Shown: piece after piece, positions 50,701 through 60,766 of the stretch
Numbering within the stretch: the first letter of the stretch is position 1
How the letters are laid out: every line of letters begins with the position of its first letter
Assembly: GCA_030568195.1 (NCBI GenBank)
Contig: JAJLTO010000004.1
Location: 124,001-188,000, forward strand
Direction of reading: 5' to 3'
Origin: Dipodascopsis uninucleata var. uninucleata
Taxonomy: Eukaryota; Ascomycota; Lipomycetes; Lipomycetales; Lipomycetaceae
Length of the DNA stretch: 64,000 bases
The notes under the pieces: generated by a model
Told to the model about the DNA's origin: nothing
Databases searched by the model: none
What the model saw: only the letters and a program-made list of their open reading frames with translations
Made by a program: the position numbers and the translations under genes

Positions 50701-53196
50701 GGTCAGAAACAGCGTATTTCGCTTGCTCGTGCTTTGTATTCTCCTGCTCGTCACCTACTGCTGGATGATTGCTTGAGTGCTGTAGATTCTCACACTGCAT
50801 CATGGATATATGAAAATTGTATAATGGGCCCAATGATGTTTGGTCGTACGTGTATCTTAGTTTCTCATAATGTTGCTCTTACTTTGAGTGGTGCTAGCCA
50901 CGTTGTTTATCTGGAGCATGGAAAAGTCATTAAGCAGGGAACTGCTGAAGAAATTGTCGATGCTGGATTACTTGGTGATGATGAACTTATTAGAAGCTCC
51001 GCTTCTAAGGCAGCTTCGCGCAGTATTTCTCGCAGTACTTCTGTTGCTAACTTGAAGAAGCAAGTTGACATTGCGAAGGCTGTTCAGGAAGTGGAGGTTG
51101 CATCTAACGTGAATAATGTTTCTAATTCTGTGAATGTTTCGTCCTCTGCAGATGGTACTGATAAGAAGAGTAAGCATAAGTTAGTTATGGAGGAATCGTC
51201 ACAAACAGGTACAGTTGCATGGAAAATCTACATGGTATACTTTAATGCTCTCGGTGATCTGAAATATTGGATAGTGGTTTTAATTCTCTTTTTAATTTTT
51301 CAGTACTTACTTGTGTTTCAGTCTTGGTGGATCAGACAATGGGCTGCAGATGTTGGAAGAGAAGAATCCGAGGTTATCGGTTACGTTTCATCATTTTCTA
51401 GATCTACTTATTCGTCGGTATCTTCTGTTGGTATGGCTGCATTAAACACTGTTAATAATGCTAAGGATAAAATAATTGAGACTCGATCAGAAGTTATCGC
51501 ACTAGCATCTGGTCACAGTTCAGTGTATTATCTGGCTATCTATGGTGTTACTTCTTTAGCTTACTTTGTTATGGTTGTGGTTCGTGAAGGAGCTGTCTTC
51601 TGGGGTAGTCTGAGGGCATCCAAGAAGCTTTTTGAAAGACTTCTCTTGCGAGTAATGTATTCGAAGCTGCGCTTCTTCGACGCAACTCCTGTTGGACGTA
51701 TTATGAACAGATTTTCGAAGGATATGGAGATCACTGATCAAGAAATTGCACCTGTTTTTGTTACGCTGTGTCATTCTATTCTTACAATTGTGATCATTGT
51801 TATAATCATCACTTTTATTATGCCCAAGTTCCTCATGGCTGCAGCGCTTATTATTTTCTTGTTTTATTTGATCGTTATCTTCTTCCTGAGTTCTTCTAGA
51901 GAATTGAAGAGAATGGACGCCGTTACCCGAAGTCCTATCTATCAGCATTTTGGTGAAACTATCAATGGTGTCACTACTATTCGTGCTTATGGCTATGAAG
52001 ATACGTTCTTGAAGGAAAATGAACTGCGGATCGATAATAACAATAGGCCTTTCTGGTCAGTGTGGGCATGTAATCGGTGGATGAGTTTCCGTGTCGATGT
52101 CGTTGGCAGCAGTGTTTCATTCTTCACTGGTATATTCGTTCTTCTCTCTGTTGGAAAACTTGATTCTGGTTTAGCTGGTTTGTCGCTTTCGTATGCAATT
52201 ATGTTTACAGATGCATTGTTGTGGTTCATCTGGGTCTATGCCCAGAATGAAATGAATATGAACTCAATTGAGCGTATTGATGAATATCTTTATATTGATC
52301 AGGAAGCCGATCAGATTGTGCCTGAAAATAGACCTCCACCAGGATGGCCTAAGAAGGGCGCTATAAGTGTGGATAACTTATCTTTGCGATATGCTCCTGG
52401 TCTTCCTAAGGTTATTAAGGATGTATCCTTCAATGTCAAGCCAACTCATAAAATCGGTATTGTTGGTCGTACTGGTGCTGGAAAATCTACTATTGCTTCT
52501 GCATTCTTCCGATTTTTGGAAGCTGAAACTGGAAAGATTGTTATTGACGGTATTGATATTTCTAAGATTGGACTATATGATTTGCGATCTTCTATTACCA
52601 TTATTCCTCAGGATCCTACTCTGTTCACAGGAACTGTCCGTTCAAACTTAGATCCATTTGGAAATTACAGTGACGAGGAGGTTTATCGTTCTTTACTCAG
52701 AGTACATCTCATTGATTCTATTCCGAAGCCTAGTGACACTGATTTGAGTGTTACCGAGCGGCACAAGAGAAGGGTTATTCCTTTCTATAACTTAGAAAGT
52801 CAAGTTACTGAAGGTGGCGGAAACCTCTCACAGGGACAGCGCCAGCTTATGTGTCTTGCGCGTTCTCTGTTACGTTCGCCAAAGGTAATTCTTCTTGACG
52901 AAGCCACTGCTTCAATTGACTACAATACGGATGCTCAGATTCAAGAGACTATCCGTGAAGAATTTGCAGATACTACTATTATTACCATTGCACACCGACT
53001 CAGATCTATTATCGATTACGATATGATATTAGTATTAGACGCTGGTATGATTAAAGAATATGATAAGCCACACAATCTCCTACAAATGAAGGATTCTATT
53101 TTTAGATCTATGTGTGAGAACAGCGGAGAACTTGAGCAGCTCGAAGAGCTTGCTGCAAAGGCATTCACTGATCAGAGTATTCGTGATAGTGCTTAA
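47745..53196 (+). CDS. YBT1: ABCC-type (MRP) vacuolar transporter, Ybt1-like, copy B
   Basis: Three exons (47745-47812, 48242-48722, 48787-53196) encode 1652 residues, close to yeast Ybt1 (1661). Intron 1 falls at the same site and phase as in copy A; intron 2, at ALYW|CYTIF, is absent from A. Layout: TMD0, TMD1, NBD1 (GPTGAGKTS about 712, LSGGQKQR about 820, LLLDD Walker B), TMD2 and NBD2 (GRTGAGKST about 1411, NLSQGQRQ about 1532, LLDEATASID about 1552). Family-specific strings include TMDDVWDLKDEDRSSRI and EACGLKRDFEILEGGDQTEV. It probably pumps organic anions or conjugates into the vacuole with ATP. A Ser-rich linker precedes TMD2. Copies A and B are divergently oriented paralogues, clearly diverged rather than a recent duplicate. 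Confidence 0.95.
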
Positions 53197-53860
53197 ATAT
53201 CTTTCATGATTTTCTATGACTTTCCTTTTATATGTACGAGTGTGACGGCAATGTCCTATAAAAGTTTAACATAATGAAAAAGTGGTAGGATTGAAGATTT
53301 TTTGAAGAGAGTCTAAAGTGGTCTATACTTACCACTAGCATGTACTCGAAGATATGATATAATTATATTATCACTTCTTCAGAGTACCTTATATATCTTT
53401 TCAAGGATGAGATAGAAGACTCCAATTGCGTACTGCATGGGGCTCAAGAAGCTATTGTTAAATTGGTCATTTTGGAAACAGATATAGATTTGATTTTATT
53501 TTATTTTGAATTTAGCATTTTTTGAACAGTTAATTTTCTTTTATGAATATCTTTATATTATTAATAGTTAAGTATATTTATTTGTTTCGAATTTATTTCG
53601 TTTTGAGCCAAGACCATCGAGATCCATTCAATGTGTCATTTGAAATAGCTACTATAATATAGCTAGGATTTCAAGCTAATTTGATCCGTCTGTTTCTCTT
53701 TAAATTAAATTCTATTTACTGCTTGAAGTTTTGATTTAGTTAGGCTCTAGGACTCTATATTATTATATTGCTGTCATTTGCCGATATAAATACAAATCCC
53801 ACTCTGCTCATAGCACAAGCCTGCGTAAGGTTATATTATATGGTAGTTTAATGTTTTGCC
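53197..53860. other. Spacer between converging YBT1 copy B and ORC2
   Basis: 664 bp of AT-rich 3' flank for both genes, with T-rich stretches at 53490-53600. No gene seen. Confidence 0.55.
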
Positions 53861-55027
53861 TTAGCTTGTTAAAATATCATCTTCTAATAATTTCTCTAAG
53901 ATTTGTTTATCAAACGGTGCGTATATTATTTCAGTTCCTAGCACATCTCTGGTAGACATAAGCATTTCATGCTCGTAAAATTCAGTGAGCATGGTACGAT
54001 AATTGAGCTCATTTGTGACGATGAATTCTTCGGAGCAGCGCTGATATAAGGTCTTAAACTCAAGTCCATATCTCGCTTGTCCTGGAAGTTCTAACATTGG
54101 ATCATCTGCTAACTTCTGTGCACTTATTTCAGCTTCGTCTTCCATAGCCTGTAGTTGATTTGATATGAGAACCCTATAGAGACCGCGAGCATTCGACGTA
54201 AGACTTTCTAAAACATAAATAATTCCGGAATGGCTAGTACCACCTTCGTGGTCAGATATCAAGCTACGTCCAGCACCACTGACCAATGCAAGAGGATCAG
54301 CAAATGATGTCTCTACAGTGTAAGGAGTGAGCGTGGTTGCATCGTGCCATACAAAATTGAAAGCAGCAAGCTTGTTTGTATCCCATAACGCTGGCGCATT
54401 TATATGGTCCACAGTTGCAATCATGCTCACATCACTATGAGACGCAAGACTGGATAAAATGCTTTGTGTTCGTTCATTTCGAAGAGCGTACCCATCGATA
54501 TTATGAATAATCACTACAACTTTTGGCTGATAATAGTCGAATGGGAACGTCGCGTCAGTAGTCGAAGCGGAACTTGACAAGATAAGTGACTGTAGATCCG
54601 GTATATTCTTAGGTATTTTCGTTTCTGGCTCATCTAATAAAAATCCCACGACATGGCTTAAAATTTCTTTCACGTCTATCAATGGATTATAGCCATTGAC
54701 AACGAGTACGGGTACACTGTCAAGATACTGCTGTGCATAGTCAAGCACTAGATCTCGCTTCGATCCGACGCCATAGAGTAAAATATTGAATCCTTGCGAT
54801 AATTCAAAAGCCCATTGAGGAAATAATGATCTATGAAGAGAAAGTAGAGTGTTTCTTTCAAGCTGTCTAAAATTCTCTGCTTTTTTAAGAAACGCGTTGT
54901 ATTCCTGTCTTGATATAGGAGGTAATTTTGATATCGGATTGTCCGAGATCGCAGCTTTTCCTGTATGTTGATCAAAGTAGCCGTCAGCACCGTCTAGTAC
55001 AATAACAGCTTCTCTGTTCGCATCCAT
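53861..55027 (-). CDS. ORC2: Origin recognition complex subunit 2
   Basis: Single exon of 388 residues with ATG at 55025-55027. The conserved Orc2 AAA-like region starts almost at once: RNTLLSLHRSLFPQWAFEL, then GFNILLYGVGSKRDLVLDYA, VPVLVVNGYNP, VVIIHNIDGYALRNERTQSI and SMIATVDHINAPALWD, which precede the C-terminal winged-helix part (LYQRCSEEFIVTNELNYRTM). Orc2 lacks a working ATPase site and is a structural member of the ORC ring that marks replication origins. The protein is shorter than many fungal Orc2 proteins because it lacks the long disordered N-terminus; no upstream exon supplying one is apparent. It shares a 291-bp divergent promoter with ARG7. Confidence 0.92.
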   Translation of the reverse strand: MDANREAVIVLDGADGYFDQHTGKAAISDNPISKLPPISRQEYNAFLKKAENFRQLERNTLLSLHRSLFPQWAFELSQGFNILLYGVGSKRDLVLDYAQQYLDSVPVLVVNGYNPLIDVKEILSHVVGFLLDEPETKIPKNIPDLQSLILSSSASTTDATFPFDYYQPKVVVIIHNIDGYALRNERTQSILSSLASHSDVSMIATVDHINAPALWDTNKLAAFNFVWHDATTLTPYTVETSFADPLALVSGAGRSLISDHEGGTSHSGIIYVLESLTSNARGLYRVLISNQLQAMEDEAEISAQKLADDPMLELPGQARYGLEFKTLYQRCSEEFIVTNELNYRTMLTEFYEHEMLMSTRDVLGTEIIYAPFDKQILEKLLEDDILTS

Positions 55028-55318
55028 AATTTTTTGTCACTTAGTTCTATATCAACATAATTGCGAAATACAAAGAGCTGGCTACTTGTTCAAATGAGTA
55101 ATTCTTAAAATAATCAAGGTTTGCATAGTTCACAAAATTTCGATTCCACTTCTCACATAAAATGTTACAATATTTCCGCGTTATAGCAAATATTTTTCAA
55201 TCAATTCTGCTAGACTATAGAGCATTATATAATAGAGGCATAAAAAACTTCTGAAAAGAAGTCTCCTATATAAAGATCCCAGTAAAGGTATTGGACAATT
55301 AAAGGAGGCTTACTCAGC
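55028..55318. promoter_or_regulatory. Divergent promoter of ORC2 and ARG7
   Basis: 291 bp between outward-facing starts. A TATATAAA box at 55267-55274 lies 45 bp upstream of the ARG7 ATG. TGAGTAA around 55095 is one base off a Gcn4-type TGAGTCA site, which would suit amino-acid control of ARG7 but is weak evidence. Confidence 0.5.
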
Positions 55319-56823
55319 ATGAGTCGAGCATCAGTGTGTGTAATCTTCAGACAAGCCGTCGCCACACGAACCAATCGTTTCTACAGCACGCAGAAGACGC
55401 GAAAAATTCCTGATAAAAGCAGGTTTATTGCTAGATCAGGAACCTATCCAAAAGGATTTAAAGCATCTGGAACTCATGTTGGTGTGAAAAATGGATCTCA
55501 GAAACTCGATCTTGCTCTATTAATATCAACTGTACCTTGCACAGCAGCTGCTGTGTTTACAAAAAATGTTTTCAAGGCAGCACCAGTACAAATATCCAAA
55601 AAAATCCTCGATAAGACTTCTGGTGAAGGAGTTAATGGAATAATTGTCAATAGTGGATGTGCAAACGCGGTAACTGGAGAAGGTGGAATGAAGGATGCGT
55701 GGGCCATGAGCTCAGCACTTGATCAAGCCATCACAGGAAAGCAGCCTGAGAGTGAAGAGACAAAATCAATCGTTATGTCTACTGGCGTTATTGGGCAGAG
55801 ACTTCCGATTGATAAGATCATTGGCGGTATTCCAAAAGCTGTTGAAGTGAGTGGTGACTCACATGAGTCTTGGTTTGCCGCAGCAGAAGCCATTTGTACT
55901 ACAGATACCTTCCCAAAGCTTATGTCTACAGAATTCAAGGTTGGCGAAAATACTTACCGTATTGCAGGTCTGGCCAAAGGTGCAGGTATGATACATCCTA
56001 ATATGGCAACTCTGCTAGGATTTTTCGCTACCGATGCTCCTGTTGCGCCAGATGCTCTTCGAGAGATCTTGAAGTACGCAGTTGACCGTAGTTTTAACTC
56101 AATATCTGTTGACGGTGATATGTCTACAAACGACACTATTGCTGTATTAGCAAACGGAGCCTCGGGTGGATCATTAATTAAAATAAACGGTCCTGGATAT
56201 GAGACACTTAAGAGTGAAATCTCGAAATTTTCGGAGAATCTTGCCCAATTGATCGTTCGTGATGGTGAGGGTGCTACAAAGTTTGTTACTATTTTGGTTC
56301 AGGTGAGAACAACTTTTTTCTTATTTCATGAAAGCGCTGTTCGGCGGCTCGAAGATATCAGTTTATCGATTTTATTAATGTACTTCTCTATAGGACGCTG
56401 AATCGTTTGAAGACGCTAAAAAGGTAGCATCTACCATTGCTACGTCTTCTTTAGTTAAAACTGCTCTTTATGGTGAGGATGCTAACTGGGGCCGAATCAC
56501 TTGTGCCATTGGATATTCCGACATTGCTGTCAATCCTTTCAAAACTAGTATTTCTTTTATTCCTGCCGATGGTAGCGAAGAATTGAAGTTACTTGTAAAT
56601 GGAGAACCCGAATCGGTCGACGAAGAGCGTGCCGGTCAGATTCTTGCGCATGAAGAGCTAACTATCCGTGTCAGTCTTGGCACTGGTGGACGTAAGGAAG
56701 CTAGATTTTGGACCTGTGATTTATCACATGAGTGAGTATTTATTTTATCGTGAATGTTCGTCGAGATCATTGAAGCTAACAATCGTTAGATATGTTACTA
56801 TCAATGGTGACTATAGATCATAG
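55319..56823 (+). CDS. ARG7: Arginine biosynthesis bifunctional protein ArgJ (ornithine acetyltransferase / acetylglutamate synthase), mitochondrial
   Basis: Three exons (55319-56302, 56394-56731, 56790-56823) encode 451 residues, the normal length. An Arg/Ser-rich presequence precedes the conserved core. Motifs: [51 protein letters not shown], and the self-cleavage site in [20 protein letters not shown], where the bond before Thr is cut to give alpha and beta chains with Thr as nucleophile. Later motifs are [23 protein letters not shown] and GEDANWGRI. The enzyme transfers acetyl from N-acetylornithine to glutamate, closing the cyclic ornithine/arginine pathway in the matrix. The last exon is 34 bp and supplies only the final residues. 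Confidence 0.97.
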
Positions 56824-57623
56824 TAGCAAGGTTTCAGTCTTCAGCGACAACTGGTTATGCGGCATTCTATGAGCAGTTCCATCAAGAATTTATTCGAAAT
56901 TAAAATGGGCTTTGTAAAATTATAATATTATGTAATTGTCATGTCAAAGTCGCTGACGTTTGTTAGTTCAGATCTACAGATGTGGACTCTTGTTGACGTG
57001 TTTGTGTTGTGACAGAGTATGTGAATACATTCATTTTGCCACACATTGCTTTAATGTCTTCTGCTTGTAGAATATCTTCTATATCGTATACTACTACTTT
57101 TATTTTAGCGATTTGTGAGCGTATCTATAATGTAGTAAGTAGGTTTTCTTAGGTTATGTTGGCCATCTCTCCTCGAGAAAATGTAGGTGCACGAGGCCAG
57201 CAAAGTAAAGGCAAACTCAGTAATTTGTTCAATTTCTTCCACTTAACTATAAATGGCACTTTGCTCTCGTCCAGAGAAATGTGATCCTCTATAATAACTG
57301 TTTTATAAGAGTCTCGTGTGCTGTTAGGTGGAATTGAATTTAGGTGTTGTCAGGTGTATTTAAGACAGTTTTGATTTAGGTGTCCTTTGAAAATGGGTAC
57401 TTACAGTCTCCATACAAAATGTGTGGATATTTTGCGTACCCATTTTATAACAGTCCATCGACGCCTTTCCTTACAAAGTATACACAAACACTCTCGAACA
57501 TCTTTCACTAGACTACAAGCCTCTTTCTCAAGGCAATCCATTTTGTTTTATTGTATTTTATTGTTATTTAGGAGAATATTGATTTTTAGTCATATTTCGT
57601 CCTGCAGATAGCATTAGTCAATA
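56824..57623. promoter_or_regulatory. SEC61 upstream region with inverted repeat
   Basis: 800 bp between ARG7 and SEC61, both on the plus strand. A perfect 11-bp inverted repeat (AAAATGGGTAC at 57389-57399 and GTACCCATTTT at 57436-57446) could fold with a 36-nt loop in the leader. TGACGTG at 56994-57000 matches the core of the Hac1/XBP1 unfolded-protein response site. Open frames here are short and unsupported. Confidence 0.45.
57389..57446 (+). repeat. Perfect 11-bp inverted repeat upstream of SEC61
   Basis: Arms AAAATGGGTAC and GTACCCATTTT are exact reverse complements separated by 36 bases, ending 177 bp before the SEC61 ATG. They could form a stem in DNA or in a long leader transcript. 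Confidence 0.8.
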
Positions 57624-59817
57624 ATGAGTGGCCGTAAGTAAAACAGCGCCTGCATTTTCGAAATGAAAAAATTTGACTCGATTGTCACGAAACATTGAAC
57701 TGCACTGACGAAATGGGACCCTCTGATGGGTATACAATCAATTATAGTTCGATTTTTAGATCTTGTGAAGCCATTTCTGCCGATTCTGCCAGAGGTAGCG
57801 GCACCTGAACGGAAGGTATGCAGATTGTTTGCGGAGAGGAAATTGCAGTGAAAGGTCTAGAATGAAAGTGCGAGCTACCCTCTAATAAGTAGCTAGATGC
57901 TTTCAGGATTGATGCGAAAGAAAATGTATTCTTTGTGTGTTTGCTTGAAATTTCATCTCAGAATGATGTAGAGTGATGGACGGATTATGAATTAGTATAA
58001 TTGCTTAATAGTCAATGTTAATGTTTATTTGAATAGGTACCTTTCGATCAGCGAATTATGTGGACTGGAGTCACCTTGCTTATCTTCTTGGTGATGAGCG
58101 AGATTCCGTAAGTCATGACTTATTCAAAGCAAATTGCTGTTTATGCATTATACCTAGCGGTTAATGGTGACTTCAGTAGATTGATTGAAGGATTGAAAAA
58201 GAATGGCTATTAACAATATTGTGTTTACTATTTTAGTCTCTATGGTATCGTGTCGTCAGACAGTTCAGATCCTCTGTATGTTTAATTCTCAGTTAACTCT
58301 TAGTGACAAATTTTCAGACCTCGTATTTTTTTGAAACTCAAAATCACTGTTATAATATTTGAATATACTGACATATAATATCAACATAGCTTCTGGCTTC
58401 GTATGATGCTTGCCAGTAATCGAGGAACATTGATGGAACTTGGTATTTCACCAATTATTTCCTCTGGAATGGTTTTCCAGGTATGTGTTTTGAGTTTTGA
58501 AAGTAACTTAATTCAAAATGTGGTGTATAATTAATTCTTGTTAAACTATAGCTCCTCGGTGGTACCCATATTATCGACGTCAATCTCGATCTCAAGAGTG
58601 ATCGTGAACTGTATCAGACAGCCCAAAAATGTAAGGATCTCAGGTCATTATATGATTACCTCATGGCTTGCTAATTATCAATTATAGTACTGGCAATTAT
58701 CCTGTCTGTCGGACAAGCTACTGTTTATGTTTTAACAGGCATGTATGGTCCACCTAAGGAGCTTGGTGCTGGTGTATGCTTGCTTCTCATTCTCCAATTG
58801 GTTTTGGCTGGTGTTGTCGTTATTTTGCTTGATGAGCTTTTACAGAAGGGATATGGTCTTGGATCGGGTATTTCTCTTTTCATTGCTACGAACATCTGTG
58901 AGCAAATCGTGTGGAAGGCGTTCTCTCCAACTACTGTCAACACCGGTAGAGGGTACGTAACTCGAAGTACATAAGAAGAATTTAGAACTAAACTAACAAA
59001 TTAAATATTCAGAACTGAGTTTGAGGGTGCTGTTGTTGGAATGGTCCACCTCTTGTTTACCAGAAAGGACAAACGTCGTGCTTTGAAGGAAGCATTTTAC
59101 AGAACCAACTTACCTAATATGATGCAGCTTTTAGCTACCATCGTTGTTTTTCTTGTTGTCATCTTCCTTCAGGGCTTCCGTGTTGAGATCCCAGTGAAGT
59201 CTAGCCGTGCTAGAGGGCCATATGGAACATATCCTGTCAGGCTTTTCTACACTAGTAACTTACCTATCATGCTTCAATCTGCTTTAACTTCAAATGTCTT
59301 TATTATTAGTCAGATTTTATTTAACAGATTCCCTGATAACTTCTTAGTTCGTGCTCTTGGTGTTTGGGAGGCTTCTTCGGGCTCAGCTCAGCTTAAGGCT
59401 GTGTCTGGTATTGCATATTACATGCAGCCACCACTGAACATCACTGATGCTCTTTCTGATCCTATCAAGACCGTCATCTATATCACGTTTATTCTAGGTG
59501 CTTGCGCAATATTTTCTAAGACATGGATCGAGATCTCTGGTTCTAGCCCACGTGATGTCGCTAAACAGTTGAAGGATCAAGGATTGGTTATGGCTGGTCA
59601 TCGCGAAGCTTCTATGTATAAGGAGCTTAAGAAGATCATCCCAACGGCTGCTGCCTTCGGTGGTGCCTGTATTGGTGCCCTATCTGTCACTTCCGATCTC
59701 CTTGGTACTCTTGGTAGTGGTACAGCTATCCTCTTGGCAGTCACTACTATCTACGGCTATTTCGAAATTGCTGCCAAGGAGGGTGGTATGATGCAGGGAA
59801 TGAGTGATTTGATGTAA
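57624..59817 (+). CDS. SEC61: Sec61 alpha, protein-conducting channel of the ER translocon
   Basis: Eight exons (57624-57633, 57760-57815, 58037-58107, 58237-58275, 58390-58480, 58552-58630, 58688-58952, 59013-59817) encode 471 residues, matching the family. The first exon is just 10 bp (ATG AGT GGC C). The protein has the ten-helix SecY fold: [74 protein letters not shown], the cytosolic loop [19 protein letters not shown], and [20 protein letters not shown]. It forms the ER channel for co- and post-translational import with Sec61 beta and gamma. Most introns are clustered in the 5' half, and the last exon carries over half of the protein. Confidence 0.98.
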
Positions 59818-60343
59818 ATTGATTTACTTCTCTTGTATTCTGTATCTTCGTTGGTCTACAAGTATGTAACTGCACTGAAAGAATGACGGATTTGATAATA
59901 TCGCGTAAGATTGAAATTAAGTGAGAAGAATGTCACGAAAATGATAGAGGAAGAGCAGGAAAAGAAGTGAGAGTGAATGGTAATGTATGTATGTTTGTCT
60001 GTCTCTATCAGGAAGGCTGATTGAATTCATAGCCATTCACAATTAACTCTTCTGTATAGACTGGCAAGCCATTTTTGTACGTTATGAATCTTTTTTTTCA
60101 ATAGTTTATCTCCAGTCTATTATTACTATTATATTATTATTACTATCGTCATCTTCATTTATTTTTTCGTATAATAACATTTGAAGAGACTCATGACAGT
60201 TTAACCTAAATTTCTCTTATCTACTTATTTCACAATAATCTTGCAGTTGAGCGATAGCGCTCATTTGTTCTATTATTCAAGATTTTAAAATGCGTTGCTA
60301 AATATATCAAAAATCATGAAGGAATATGCAATAAAATTAATTT
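59818..60343. other. SEC61 3' flank
   Basis: AT-rich stretch with TATTAT repeats around 60118-60150 between SEC61 and the tRNA terminator. No gene recognised. Confidence 0.55.
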
Positions 60344-60350
60344 AAAAAAA
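60344..60350 (-). terminator. RNA polymerase III oligo-T terminator
   Basis: Seven A on the plus strand, read as T7 on the minus strand, directly abut the 3' end of the tRNA-Gln gene; four or more T form the usual Pol III stop. Confidence 0.85.
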
Positions 60351-60431
60351 GGTCCTACCCGGATTCGAACCGGGGTTAGCGGAAATAACTTAATCAGAAT
60401 CCGCTGTGATAACCAGCTACACTATAGAACC
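60351..60431 (-). tRNA. tRNA-Gln (anticodon CTG) with 9-nt intron
   Basis: 81 nt on the minus strand fold as a full cloverleaf: acceptor GGTTCTA/TAGGACC, D arm GTG...CAC, anticodon stem GCGGA/TCCGC, T arm CCCGG TTCGAAT CCGGG. The spliced loop TTCTGAT gives anticodon CTG (plus-strand 60395-60397), reading CAG glutamine codons. The sequence resembles yeast tRNA-Gln closely (GTGTAG...GGTTATCAC, T arm). The extra TTAAGTTAT (60385-60393), one base 3' of the anticodon, is a 9-nt intron at the standard 37/38 site. A- and B-box promoters are internal; a T7 stop follows. Mature length is 72 nt before CCA. Confidence 0.95.
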
Positions 60432-60766
60432 AAATGTTGCAAATAACAGAGAATTTGTTATCTAACAATTAATTTTAAACGGGTTAGGTATGGCTATTAA
60501 TATGTATTGGTTGACCGTGCTATGAGAACAGCATGCTCTGTTGATGATGTTTAATCGTGGTGCATAGAGGAATGTTATTAGTGCTCAAAGAGGTGCTCTA
60601 ATCTTACAGAGTTTTGATCATCGTTTTGCTTGGAGAATATTCAGTAGCGGAGATTTACTCTAATAGGCAGGTGGTCTAGATCTTGGATAAGCTGAATATT
60701 TTGAATCTTAGAAATCTGGAAAGGTGAAGGAAAGCATAGGAAACTATCTTAGGACCGATTATTAGA
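60432..60766. promoter_or_regulatory. Upstream region of tRNA-Gln and GID9
   Basis: 335 bp between the 5' ends of the minus-strand tRNA and the plus-strand GID9. No element stands out. A TGATGATG string at 60541-60550 recalls a C box, but no matching D box follows. Confidence 0.45.

Noticed and set aside
60541-60660. Possible C/D-box snoRNA near TGATGATG
   Set aside because: No CTGA D box at a suitable distance and no flanking terminal stem.
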